A DNA stretch of 64,000 nucleotides, from assembly GCA_963576725.1 (NCBI GenBank), contig OY755242.1, positions 5,808,240 to 5,872,239 on the forward strand, read 5' to 3'. The first letter of the stretch is position 1, and each line of letters begins with the position of its first letter. The translations under genes and the position numbers were made by a program. Below are positions 45,246-57,241 of this stretch, piece by piece. The notes under the pieces were generated by a model, which worked only from the letters and a program-made list of their open reading frames with translations, was not told the DNA's origin and searched no databases. This DNA is from Azorinus chamasolen. Lineage: Eukaryota; Mollusca; Bivalvia; Cardiida; Solecurtidae.

Positions 45246-47199
45246 CAATTGTCCGCAATATCAAAAATGTACATCAACATCCTCAAGCAAGTTTAAGCCT
45301 TTCATACCGAGTCGACTTTATATTTAAACACTAAGTGGCTATTCAAATTATGCAAATAATAAATCTGAGATGTTTAATCTGTTGAATAATTCAACAATAT
45401 GTTGTACCATGTTGCATGGTAATAAATAGTGTTCTTGTTTTCAAGGCTTAACGAGGGTCACACAATTTGAGCCTGTATAAGGTGTAGAGTTACTCAACGT
45501 TACACAAGGGTCAGGACTGTTTACAAATATACTTTTTATCTGTTTACGGTAGCAGTTTTAATACAAAAGTATCAGTACATCAGTTTCAAGTACAGTTCCA
45601 AGTGCATGTATAAAGATACAGGTCGTGATTTGTTGACCGCCTTACTTGACGTTCCGAACGCTACGAAAGAAATGCTGATAACACAATGCAAATAGTCTAT
45701 ATCTAGGTTAGACTTTTAGCATAAACATTGACAGTAAGAATTAGTAAAAGAAGAAATAACTGAAAACCAATTTGTGTTAATGATGAACAGTATTGAACAC
45801 AATATATTTTGCAAGAAGATTTGCCCAGCATTCTCCTCTGGGTCCACACTGTTTGTCATTAAAGGACAACAAGCGACTCGTTTCCCACGCTGAAAAGTGT
45901 TAAGTGTTTCTGTTGCTCATTGTAGAGAATAGACAACCATTAATTACCCAGGCATGTATCACGCCCAGCACAGCAGATGCACATTATGTCAACCACACCG
46001 ACAACCCATTTAAAGGTCCTATTATATTTCTATGTGTTACTAATGATACATTTCAGTTAACAGTAAAGGCAATGTCATATTTGAATGATACACATTATAT
46101 TGTTTACCGTGTTTACCCTAAATATTCGGAGAGACATACTGAGGCAAATATTGCAGTCCAATAACAGAATGCTGCTGAAGGAGCCTATGGTCTGTGTGTG
46201 AACTATGTGTTAATTTAATGCTGCTACATGCACTTATACAGTAATTAGAGTAGTTTAATGTATTGTACAAATGACTGTTTTCTCTATTAAATATGCGTAT
46301 TGCAGAAATCTCAGCATCTCTCCACGCAGAAGACAGGTTAATATTTGGAAGTACTGTAAGTCAAAACATGCATACTATACTTCAGGTTAATAAACTCAAA
46401 CATTAAACATTCCTCCTAAAAGGACCAATGTTTGGAAAGTATAGTATGAATATGCATGGCATTGTTTTCTGAATAGACAAACACTGAGTGAAACAAAGTT
46501 CAATTGTACCTGAAACATCACGACAAAAGATTGCATATAATAACAATTGAACTGGGTACATATTCTCCTGTTATTCAAAATAACATTTGTGAAACGCTTC
46601 ATTTTTCTAGTCATACAATTTCATTTGAATAAAGGGATATACCATGCATATGTTAATACATGATTTGTAATCAGGGCAAGTACAACATGTGTAACGTTTA
46701 ACCCTGTAAGGTGCGAATGAGTATATAAAACGTTTGCAAACAGTGAACACCCAGATCAGAGGGATGCTCGGGATAACCCTCTGCTAAAGGTCTGCACTGT
46801 TTTTCTATGTTGTTTAATTAAACTTCAGAAAGGAATGGGGCTGTTTTAATCATTCAGCGGGGTATGGGTTGTGTAATTTTTTAACTTGAAATATTAATGG
46901 ATTTTCAGCCAATTATTCGACTAGGAAGAAACTGAACCGAGATTTACGAGCATGTGTGAAAGCTGTCTGAATTGAAACCATTCTTCGCCGTCTAATTAAG
47001 TTCTTCGTCTCGTCAGACCATCGTCTGCTTTGAATTTCAAAGTGAAGTGTTCTTTATTCTTTTTTAAAAATCTTTAACAGCTGTGTATAATAGTACTTCA
47101 TCCTGTCGAGACGCCATGTTTCTCTGCTCCTTACAATGCTGAATAAATGATGTCTGCTCAAACTCCGGTCTGCTACGAATGTTACTTACTTTCAATTTG

Positions 47200-47448
47200 T
47201 TAACCCTTCTCCTGCTTAATTTTAAAATACATTTATCCTTCTTTACCCATGTCCTGTTGTATGATTACATATATCTTCACTGTGTACAAGTATTTCGCTG
47301 CGCAATCACTGCTGTGGAGTGCACTGGTTGCACAATCAACTTGTAAATAGTGCAGACCCTGATGAGACAGCTCCTGCAGGAGCTGTCTCATCTGGGTCTT
47401 CACTATTTACAGGTAGGTATATTGACGTGAAATGCAAGCAAGGGTTAA
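47200..47448 (+). mobile_element. TTAA MITE subfamily E, inside the duplicated segment
   Basis: TTAACCCTTCTCCTGCTTAA and AAATGCAAGCAAGGGTTAA at the ends. Hairpin AAATAGTGCAGACCCTGATG AGACAGCTCCTGCAGGAGCT GTCTCATCTGGGTCTTCACT is nearly perfect. Copy 1 of the host segment lacks it. Confidence 0.9.
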
Positions 47449-47618
47449 AACTGTTGAACAAATAATTGACCGAGTGTCAAACAACTGATGAGATGCCAAG
47501 CTAATCGGCGTCTGATTTGGATCCAGCCTATGTGCAAATGCTAATCAGGCCACGCTTGGGCTTTAATACTTATGTTTACCAAGGGTATCGCATATCAGTC
47601 AATTGCGGCACATGTGTG

Positions 47619-47945
47619 GGGAAGTCCAGCGGGGATACCTTTATTTACAATGTTTGTTTAGCTAGGGTGACTTTGAGATAAGTGTGAGGTTAGGACGTCC
47701 GTAAACCGGTTTAAACCCTCAGTGGTGATTTTGCTACTGACCGTGCCAAGGCGGTTCTCTCTTTGTCATCCTTACTTTTGTTTGTTTTGTGTGTGTGGCA
47801 TGTGTTGGTGGTGATTGCGTCTTGTATGTGACTTTCTACTGTATGTGTGTGTATGTGTATAACTTGCTATGCTTTCTGTAGGTGTTTTGGTGATGGTGGC
47901 GTTTTGTGTGTGGCTTTTCCTGTTTGACTTTACTACTTTTTCATT
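47619..47945 (+). repeat. RPT1 insertion, 5'-truncated
   Basis: 327 bp starting GGGAAGTCCAGCGGGGATAC and ending CTTTACTACTTTTTCATT, placed between ATGTGTG and TATCGGTATTTGGCAG. The uninserted counterpart reads TTGTGTGTATCGCTATTTGG at about 6530-6549. Begins at the position equivalent to about 15606 in the long copy. Confidence 0.82.
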
Positions 47946-48932
47946 TATCGGTATTTGGCAGAGGATACGACGTTGAAACTGGTCAGTGATTCATTTCATA
48001 ACAAACTGTATCATTATGATGAAAATCCGCGATTTTCTTAACACTTTAAATGTGGAACACGAACGAGTTCAGTGCCGTATACAAACAGTTTAGATGCAGA
48101 TCTGATGTCTCCTAGAGGAGCCGGATCACGAGCTCCACTGTTTTCACCAATGCTTTTCGTACAACGGTAAGCCGTTTTTACTTAATGGACTCCATCGTAA
48201 AAAATGATGGGTCATTTAACTTAAAAATGCAGCACCGAAAGGATTAAATACATACTTATCTGCTAGGAATAAGTTGGTACAAAATGTTTTTGTTCATCAT
48301 AAAACACGATGACTTTTTTCAGCGGCTAGCTGTCTATTTTCCGTTTTGTTCTAGTTTTCCACCAATCAGAAACTATGTTACATTGTAATTTGCATATGAC
48401 CTACTAGTATTTAGTATTTAAACTGTATTTTCATAAGTTAATACCTTGACTGGCATACAACATATTTATATGCCTCTACACATAACCAAACTATGTAAAA
48501 TTCAGATATACAGTCTGCTAACGTGTCGAAATGCCTGGCGTCATTCTTACGACCTTGTAGTTATTTCAAAACACCATGTTTTATGATAATTAGCTGCTCC
48601 GGCCTCGCAAATTGAAATCAATGCGATCGATCCATATTAACCTAACTATACCACATGTAAGGCATTCTGTTAAATAGCCATTTTCTATAAAATTATCTGA
48701 GTTCAGTTAAAACGCAATGTAATAAAGAAACTCATTATTTACGCAGATATTTAGCATGGGACCGAAGACTATCGAAAGTTCTGTTCTTAAAATAGATTCC
48801 ATAAAGTCAAAGTACTGGTGTACTGATGATGATTTCAAAGCGAATATTGTATTAAATTGGGATTTAAAGAAAGTGTTATGGTAATAAAAATTTAACAATT
48901 GTTATTAATAATAACTGGTGATAATATAACTA

Positions 48933-49160
48933 GAATGGAAAAGTAGTAAAGTCAAGCAGGCAAAGCCACATGCAAGACGCAACCACTACCAAAACACCGA
49001 TAGATAGCTATACACACAAACGCACACTTACACACGAGATTAACACAGAAAACACCAACAAACACACAAAAACTAGAGACAAACACTCCACACATGAACA
49101 AAATCACAAGCACAAAGACTAATAATAAAATCACAAGCACAAAGACAAAGACTAGGTAAT
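48933..49160 (-). repeat. RPT1, truncated tail copy
   Basis: GGAAAAGTAGTAAAGTCAAG CAGGCAAAGCCACATGCAAG ACGC is the complement of the RPT1 3' end and is nearly identical to the 15.2-kb copy. ACAAAATCACAAGCACAAAG is duplicated in tandem at the other end. Confidence 0.75.
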
Positions 49161-51090
49161 AAACGTCAACAGTATGAAATATATTATTATAATGTAGTAA
49201 GAAACAATATGTAGACACAATATAAACAACAGTCCTGATCGGTATTGATTATCTTCAAATACAGTTTTATAAATGTATTTGTCTGAATGTAGTAAACAAA
49301 ATTGTTTATTGCATATCATAGGTCTTTGCTAAAGATGAGTATCATGGCAATTCCAACATTCTAAAAAGTCGTGTTCTAGTTTATGGACTCTTGTCGATGA
49401 ATGAATTAACTTATTTGTAAAGAATATATTCATACGCTCGAAAAGATATCAGCTTTCTTTACCACTGTAGTTGTCATACTTTCAATCCCCTTTTACTGTA
49501 TCATCTCTTCCCGGATTCTATTCTACCAATTTTCATGGACTCAATAGTCAATGATAATGAATGCTGCTCTTTGATATAGCGGAATAGTTCATTCACAAAT
49601 GAGTAAACGGCACAAATTCGACTCTAATATATATATATATATATAATTCGAAGAATTTGAAACCATCAAAAATAGACGTACACGACGAAGATAATCGAGG
49701 TCTCCGAAGTAGGTTGGCATATTTAAGCAGTTGTTTAACAATTCTCAAGTTTCGTTAAACAGGGTGCAGGGTGCAGGGTAAATATAAATCATTATTTCAA
49801 ATAACAACAACAATAATAATATCTTCATCGTCTTCATCCAAAGACCAATGATAAAACGTTCTCATAGGTCTTCGCTTCATCATTTAAGAATTGAATAAAA
49901 CAGGTATAAATAAAATATATTTAATAATAGTATACATCAAAGCGTTACAGATACTGAAGTATTCTTTGCATGGGAACAGTGTTTTGAAAATCAAATATCT
50001 GATATTTGGAAAAAATAGCGGGTCTAGAAGGGAAATGTTTAGATCTAACACTCTCTCTAGTGAGTGGTTCAGTTGCAGCTGACATTTCGGCCGTTTCCCG
50101 CTATGCTTATCAAACTGACCACTCGGAGTTGCATAAGGTCATCCGAATCACACTTTTTTATTCATTGAGTATCCTCTGGCAGAATAATTTCATTCATATT
50201 ATGGTCACGTGATTTCGCATTGGGCCCAATATTTTCATATTCGTGCGCACTCCTTACACATGGCTATATTTTGTGGACTTTCACATATTAGACCAAAGCT
50301 AACGCTACTAAACCTAGTCATGTCAGAAATAGTATACCTTGATTTCGATTGCATAAATGTCCCTTGTACGAGATTTATACTAACACATGCCGCTAGAATA
50401 GGTCAGTAAAACAAACAAGTAGACAGAAATAAATGTATAACGAATGACTGCATAACTGTTCGGAACCTTTGGGAACCAAATAACTTCGTCTTCAGACAAT
50501 GTCGCCTGCTTTAAGATTTCAATTGGCCTTTCTTGCAATATCTTCTCAAATGGTTTTAAGTCTGAGGAACCATCTAGTAACACTAGGTCCAGACATTTCA
50601 CTAATACAGTAGATCTCATCTTAAGCAAACGTCAAATGGAGATCTAATTATGGGTCTATAGGACAGGTTGTAGCTTAATGCAGGTCAAAGGTAATACATG
50701 TATTACCGTTGTCCTACATTCATCAACCATCTGTTTTTTAAGATTTCTGCGTTCAGTCATTTCAAGGCGTTCAGGAAGTTTCTACTTCAATTACATATTC
50801 GCCAATTCGTCAAGCTCCTATCTATGGCGATTTCGGTGGTGAAATATGACACACACATAGACATAGTTTATTAGTAACTTATACATATAGTATCTCGTTA
50901 CATATGTAAAAAAATCAAAACATCTTATCAAATCGAGTCACATGGCAAGGAATGTAAGTAAATGCACCAATGAGCTGCATTGTGTCATAACAGGTAGGCA
51001 GCACACAAAAACCACTGCCAAACAACGAACAAGTTGACAAAACTAAAAATAAGTAGTGGCAAAGGATAGTAGTGTCTTCATGGAATAGGA
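49161..51090. other. Stretch with few recognised features
   Basis: AT-rich, with an (AT)n tract at 49628-49645 and a T-type remnant at about 50640-50745 (GTAGCTTAATGCAGGTCAAA, TTACCGTTGTCCTACATTCA). Short open frames here show no family resemblance. Confidence 0.4.
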
Positions 51091-51094
51091 ACAC

Positions 51095-51335
51095 TGGTGC
51101 AGTGCAACTTACATTAGTCTACGATAGATGTTATGTGATCTATTTAGGGCTACAGTGCTGCAGTGTAACTAACATTTGTCTACTATAGACGCTATGTGAT
51201 ATATTTATGGCTACAGTGTGCTATGGACGCTGTGTAATATATTTAGGGCTACGGTGTGATATAGACGCTTTAGGGCTACAGTGTTGCAGTGTAACTAACA
51301 TTCGTCTGTTATAGACGAAATGTGATATATGCAGT
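51095..51335 (+). repeat. Degenerate tandem repeat, unit about 65 bp
   Basis: Repeated GGGCTACAGTG, GCAGTGTAACTAACATT, GTCTACTATAGACGCTATGT and GATATATTTA with deletions in some units. Three to four units. Confidence 0.75.
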
Positions 51336-51644
51336 GCCACAATGCCGTAGAAGCCAAAACACTGATCCATCTGTCCATGTCTGTTTATATCAACTCTTTA
51401 TCTATTTTGACGCCTTTGCAAGCAGAGTAGATCAAGAACAGACAGTTCCTATAATAGTTTCTGCTCTGGGTCTTCTCTATTGCTTATGCAAATATATACA
51501 TGCATGTAATAACTAATTATCCTTTCAGAGAAATTGCATGAGACTATTTAAGTAGACATTAGCCCTGATATCAGATGCACGATCTCTGTGTTGATCTTGT
51601 CCAACCAGCAAAATAATGTTATTTTGTTTCTTTTTCTTTTTGTA

Positions 51645-51847
51645 CAGTAAACCCCTCTAAACTGCAAAACTAGTAGAGAAGTATTTAGATACTTTTAGGC
51701 AGGTGGCTGCTGAATGCATGGTGAAAGTCATTCAGAAAGTTCATAGAGGAGCTTTCCGCTTGACTTTCATCCCGCATTAAGCTGCCACCTGTCTCCAAGA
51801 CGGATGTTTATACTAAATTCACCGTCCTGTATAGTGGGGTTTTACTG
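51645..51847. mobile_element. Full-length T-type MITE, 203 bp, TA-flanked
   Basis: CAGTAAACCCCTCTAAACTG and CTGTATAGTGGGGTTTTACT G are terminal inverted repeats, flanked by TA on both sides. Inside lies a second palindrome: GCAGGTGGCTGCTGAATGCA, TGGTGAAAGTCATTCAGAAA, GTTCATAGAGGAGCTTTCCG, and the reverse complement ending AAGCTGCCACCTGTCT. This is the reference for the T remnants. Confidence 0.87.
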
Positions 51848-52280
51848 TATTTGTTTTTCCAACTTGTTTTGAACACGACATTTTCAATCGTGGCGAAAGT
51901 GCAACGGAATAATTATAAGCGGCTGAGATTATTTCTGCTTTTACTGAGAGATGCATGTCTCCGTTCAGGAGAGTTCCACACCACAAAAGCAATGCAATAC
52001 ACAGTAAGACATAACCTATTTAACATCATGTGGGTAAATCCTTGATAAACGTTCAATACCTCAGCATACAGACGGGACGCCGGCGAGCGTCTCAGGTGTA
52101 AGTTAGTAAATAGTACATCTATGGGATCTATGTCGATAAGGTTTGGCCTGGCACTGTATGAATATTCCGCCTTTTTCCGCAAGTTTTTTATCTTTCCGAC
52201 TACACACTTGAAGCATGCGCCACTATATAATGACACTAATATATTATAAGCTTTTTCAATGTAATACATGTAACACGCTT

Positions 52281-52353
52281 TGGTATGGTAGCCCAGTGCT
52301 TGAATCACAGCAATACCGATATAAGTGTCGTGGGTTCGAGCCCCCACCGTAGT
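52281..52353 (+). tRNA. tRNA-like sequence (pseudogene or SINE head)
   Basis: GGTAGCCCAGTGCTTG fits an A box nearly, and GGGTTCGAGCCCCC contains a perfect B box. The T arm has one extra C, the anticodon arm is not clear, and no acceptor pairing is evident. It is therefore more likely a tRNA-derived relic than a working tRNA. Confidence 0.35.
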
Positions 52354-52399
52354 AGCTTTTTACATACATAAGTTTTTAAGATATGATAATTTTAAAATT

Positions 52400-54150
52400 C
52401 TTTTGGGCAGGTGTACGCAAGCTGACCTCGAAGCAAATTGTGTGTCAATTTTGTACAGTGGAACTTGTCTGAAGGTGGCGAGATAGTTTAGCCCAAGATA
52501 TCGACAAATCATATTTAAAACTACCTAGAGCCATTTTTTCTGAAACTAGTTGGTTAGTTATATTAATTTATTTGATTATTTATCAGAAACATCGATAGTC
52601 CTATCAAAACCGACATTTGAAATCTATTTAAATGTTCCAGTTTGAATTCTTTCAAACAGCGATTACAAGGTTATCTTTTGGACTAAACGTATTGTAATTG
52701 GCCATTATGTGAATCATTAGCATGTCCAGGGAACCGTGTCTCAGATAAAACTCACTGCTTGGGAGTTATGCAATATTTTAGGTTTAAGACCCCTAAATTG
52801 CTGCCTCCCGCTACGTTTCTTTTGATTTTAGACGATCGAAGCAAGCTATAAAACATGTGACAGGGATCCCTGGCTAAGGCAATGCTCTTTCATATGCCGC
52901 AAAACGCGTATAATTCGGACAAATGACAGAAGTTATGATTGTTTGAAAAAGCCGACTCCTTTAAATATGCATCTGTCAAAAACATGATAAAGAATAGAAA
53001 GATTGTGTTGCGTAATCTTATAATCATCTATAGCTTTCAATCAAATTTATATCCAATGGAGAGCTTGTAATATGTGTGATATTTTCTACTAAGCTCCATC
53101 CCTTTTTATTCTATCCGATCAATTAAAAAAGCTGATTTAATTGCCGGTTTCCCATAAATCGCCCATCAGAAGGCTTTATCTAGTCATGTGGCCTACATAG
53201 TTTGAGGCTAACGAGAGGGAAATGCGGATAAATAGCCGCCTATTGCTTTATCACGTATGTGGCCTAATTATCAGTTCCCCCCTAGGTGCCCCTGATAAGC
53301 CTTCTTCGTAAATGACTGAATGGCTAAGTCAGAGAAAAGCTCGATGGTAATAAAGTAAAAGAGGTTTATGCAGCTGTTGCGGTATATTTTATGGTATTTC
53401 GTTAATGCAATGAATAAAAGAGACTAGTGTCTATTTATTAATGCAAACATATAAAAAATGATTTTTTGGTGATTCTAACATACGGTGTAACCTTAAACAT
53501 AATATATTAACAGCGTATATGTGATGTAATCAAACTGTTGTGTTTAGACAATCTACTGCATACGTCACGCAAACCGCTCTTATGAAGCACTCTTTGCAAA
53601 CAATTGAAAAATGAAGTAAACGATGATAACACATGAACAATAAAGAGACATTTCAGAATAAAAGCTAAACATATTTCCGAAAACAAATGGTGCCTTAGTT
53701 TAATTAGGTTTTACCTAGATTCTAACCAACGACTTCTGATATCAGAGTTAGCGACACAATCCCCTGGGTTATTGCGACAGTATTAATATTGTATAGTATG
53801 TGTAGTATATGGTGCTAAGCACGTAGCGATTTCATTTATACAGTCAACTGACGAAAGTTGGCGGAAAGTGATTAGTGCCAGGTCAAACCTTACTGGTAAT
53901 AGCTTTGTTAACCTGTACGCTTATAGAAAAGAAATTGTTACGGTACTGCGGGTATGAAAGCGAAAGTACAGACACTATGATTCATGCGAAATGTTTTACT
54001 GATTACTCGGATCTCTAGGTAAGGCGGTCCGCGGTTTAGCCCGTTACACAGTGTCGGCATAAGATATCGCTCTCCATCCCTATCGGCGGAGAGGTAATTG
54101 GTCGATAAAAACAGGTTTTCTAGATGGGAATTCCTCGCTATCGGTTGAGA
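52400..54150. other. Stretch with no recognised feature
   Basis: Few open frames. A loose inverted pair near 53170-53320 (GAAGGCTTTATCTAGTCATG against CATGTGGCC and GATAAGCCTTCTT) is noted, without interpretation. Confidence 0.35.
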
Positions 54151-54165
54151 AGCAATTGATCAATG

Positions 54166-54178
54166 GGGGGGGGGGGGG
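54166..54178 (+). repeat. Poly-G tract
   Basis: AATGGGGGGGGGGGGG run, similar to those at 6006 and 18648. Confidence 0.85.
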
Positions 54179-54679
54179 ATAGAAAAGCTTTAGAAAAGCC
54201 AATGTATTGCGAAACTGTCGCCAATGTATTGACTAAACACCGAACACTATGTTCATATACGCGGATATGAGATAAATGCTTTTGTGGCTTATTTTAGGAA
54301 AGGAACTGCATACCCGGTCATATCCGGTGTTTAGTCATACCGATATTCTCTCGCATTTTCGTTGGGAATTATTCAGTGCAAGCTTTTAAAATGTTGATCT
54401 AGTGTAGACTAGTAGCATTTATCTTACAAATACTTATTAAATGCATAAAACGTAAATAAATACATGACTATTTAACAACTAAACTAGTGCAGAATTGAAG
54501 ATAACTATTTTGTCTTGCGCATGTTCACTACAAGAATTAGTGAACTCTTTGCCGTAAAAGAAAAGCGTACGATCGCTATACTGCATTCTTCGAAAGCAAT
54601 AAAAGGAAACAACTGAAAAAAATAGCAAGAGTCTACCACATGAGCATGTAGATGAACACCTAGCCATTTCCGTCAAACA

Positions 54680-54770
54680 AACGCTTTTCACTCCTTTTCA
54701 AAATCAGTAGACTAAGATCTTTCGTCTCCTGTAGAAGCTTTTCTAACAAGAATCTGCTCTGATTGCATAG
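54680..54770 (+). repeat. Subfamily A-like hairpin, decayed
   Basis: AACGCTTTTCACTCCTTTTC, AATCAGTAGACTAAGATC, CTCCTGTAGAAG, AAGAATCTGCTCTGATTGCA follow the A plan with many changes. Confidence 0.45.
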
Positions 54771-55639
54771 ATTACATAGATTAGAGTTTCCAATATCTGC
54801 CACGTCAATGTTGTTCATGTGCCATTACGAAAATAATACATGTATAATTGATATCCATGATGCCGTCATTTCTTACATGGATGGTATATGCATAAATTCA
54901 TCGTATTGTACAATTATACAACTCAGATGTGACAAGACCCTATGCGGTAAGTTATGGTTTCGAGACATTTGTGAAGTATCAGAATATTAATTGACAGTAT
55001 CTGGTTTTGCAAGAAAACATGCAAATCGCATATTAATGGTGAACACTTATTTTTCCAGAAGTTATTTGGCTTAAATTTGGTGCATTTGTTTCAAACTGTT
55101 TGCCCTCTTGATGGTTGCTATCGTTTCTACAAAATAATGTGTCATAAGGTTTAGATCCTGATGAAAAGCTGATTTACTCCGCTGGTTAACCCGATCAACA
55201 TCGTGCTAATAGAACTCCACTATATCTTTGTAAGTATTCCAGATTAGAGATATTTTGTAAGGGTTTTGAATTTTTCGTCTGAAACGCACTCAGAAATATG
55301 TTTAAAGCTGAAAGTTACAAATTGCATTAATCAGATATTTTGATCCTTAGAGTGCTTTATTTGTGGTTTACATTAATAGTATTTAGTCTTTAGCGTGTAT
55401 AAAACTGTTCGTTTCATAACAAATGTGTTCTATTTCAGATATCGGATCAGACCTAAACAGCGCGTCAAACGTTTTCAACTCCAGTTAAACACGGTTGAAC
55501 TAAATACCTTACATGTATATGTATCACACTTCTTTGTAAACTAGTGTAATTACTGGTTTGCATACAGCTTAATATAAAAAAAAACACCAATTGTGACAGT
55601 TCATTGATTAAACCTTATCCCGTTAGTTACCACGTGACT

Positions 55640-55715
55640 CATATTTGCAAACAGCCTGGGTCCACATGTGATGCCAAATACCTAGGGGTCTCATTATCAT
55701 CCAAGCTGTTTGATA
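55640..55715 (+). repeat. Subfamily C/F-like hairpin, decayed
   Basis: GCAAACAGCCTGGGTCCACA and TCATTATCATCCAAGCTGTT TG flank ACCTAGGGG. Termini not seen. Confidence 0.45.
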
Positions 55716-56439
55716 CCCCGTCAATAGTCTCTTAAAAGCTTTATCGATTCTGAAGTAGGCAAATATTACACCAGATCAGAATTTTAACAGCAATTAATTA
55801 TATCAGCGGGACAATGCTTAAAGCTTGTGACCACCGGGTATTTTAAGTACATGATGAGAGAAACAAGTCGTGATATGTTCACTGCTTTCCCCTACGTTCG
55901 GAATGTTTTGAGCGCTCTGTTGTTAAAGACATACACATAGCTTGGATTAAAGATGAGACTATCTGGATGACCCATACTGCCGCACAAATCTGTATTTCTA
56001 AAAAGGCGAAAAAGGGAAAATCCCCATTTTATGTAGAAGATACATGTACGAGACATGTACATTCTTCTTAGGATTTGTTTCTTAGCAAGGTAAAGGTTAA
56101 GTCTTTATGTGGCATACAATCTGTAGACAATACTTAAACCGTGTCAAGTACAATCAAACTGTCAGAAACCACCATGGTCAATACAGGTAGTAATAGCTGT
56201 TGGAACATTGCATTGAACAGTGTTTAAATACTTGGGTATTTGAGAAACAAACCCTGCAAAGTGCCAACTGACATACTTTGCAAACTGACTAATTCAGCAT
56301 CAATTCAGAATCAAGAAACTCTACTAATAGTTACTAAAGGACTTTGAATGATGAGAAATAAGAACAAAAGTAACATATCGGAAACTGTCATATTCGATAG
56401 ATATAGTAAAACACGCTAATTAGCATAGTAGAATTCCGA

Positions 56440-56530
56440 ACTTTTTAGGCAGTTGGCTGCTAAATGAAGGATGAAGGACATGCAGAAAGTTTCAAGAGGA
56501 GCTTTCTGCACGACCTGCGTCCCGTATTAA
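56440..56530 (+). repeat. T-type hairpin, interrupted by subfamily E
   Basis: GGCAGTTGGCTGCTAAATGA, GGATGAAGGACATGCAGAAA, GAGGAGCTTTCTGCACGACC, TGCGTCCCGTATTAA. The right arm stops at TTAA, exactly where the E element starts. Confidence 0.65.
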
Positions 56531-56776
56531 CCCTTCTCTTGCTGAATTTTAAAATACATTTCTCCTTCTTTACCCTTGTCCCGTTGTATGATTACATATA
56601 CCTTTACTGTGCACAAGTATTTCGCTGTGCAATCACTGCTGTGGAGTGCACTGGTTGCACAATCAATTTGTAAATAGTGCAGATCCTGATGAGACAGCTC
56701 ATGCAGGAGCTGTCTTATCTAGGTCTTCACTATTTACAGGTAGGTACATTGACGTGAATAGCAAGCGAAGGGTTAA
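56527..56776 (+). mobile_element. TTAA MITE subfamily E, nested in T-type element
   Basis: TTAACCCTTCTCTTGCTGAA and AGCAAGCGAAGGGTTAA. Hairpin AGTGCAGATCCTGATGAGAC AGCTCATGCAGGAGCTGTCT TATCTAGGTCTTCACT. Close to the 16.3- and 47.2-kb copies. Confidence 0.9.
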
Positions 56777-57241
56777 GTCTGATAAAAGCATTTATTCGGT
56801 GTTTGGATGGGTGATGGTAGACCGTATACATAATAAATGGTATCGTTGGTTTTATCCGGCAGCTTATTTAGGGTAGGTCATTATAAATAGTCGACACATT
56901 CTATGTATTTCAAAGAAGTGAGTGTTAACTGTTTAGTGTTGGTTTCAGAACTCGTTTGTCTAAGAAGGAAACTCATAAAATCGATACCCGGTTTCCCCTG
57001 CCAAAGATATTACCACGGCAAGTAATGGTGGGGGTATCTTAAGATAAGCAATTAAAAAAGAGAACTGTGGTAGCCCTTGTTTACTCACCCAAGATTTACA
57101 TGCCTTTGGTGTATACGAAAACCTTAAATAGATATTTTGACCAACTCTATAAATATTGGACAACATTACTGTATTACTTTAATAATAATGTACATGTTTT
57201 GATACTGAATAAACCACAGCACGGGGAATTGTGCCTTATTG

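Larger units (their letters stand above)
46725..48260 (+). repeat. About 1-kb duplicated segment, copy 2 with two insertions
   Basis: Colinear with 5835-6860 but about 500 bp longer. The excess comes from a subfamily E MITE (47200-47448) and an RPT1 fragment (47619-47945). Matching blocks include the F-type hairpin (46736-46812), GAAGAAACTGA, CATCGTCTGCTTTGAATTTC, GGGTATCGCATATCAGTCAA, ACACTTTAAATGTGGAACAC and GCAGCACCGAAAGGATTAAA. Confidence 0.75.

Noticed and set aside
51913..52347. Minus-strand frame of 144 codons
   Set aside because: It runs through a tRNA-like relic, and the peptide start (GARTHD) is typical of antisense reading of a B box. No protein family was recognised.
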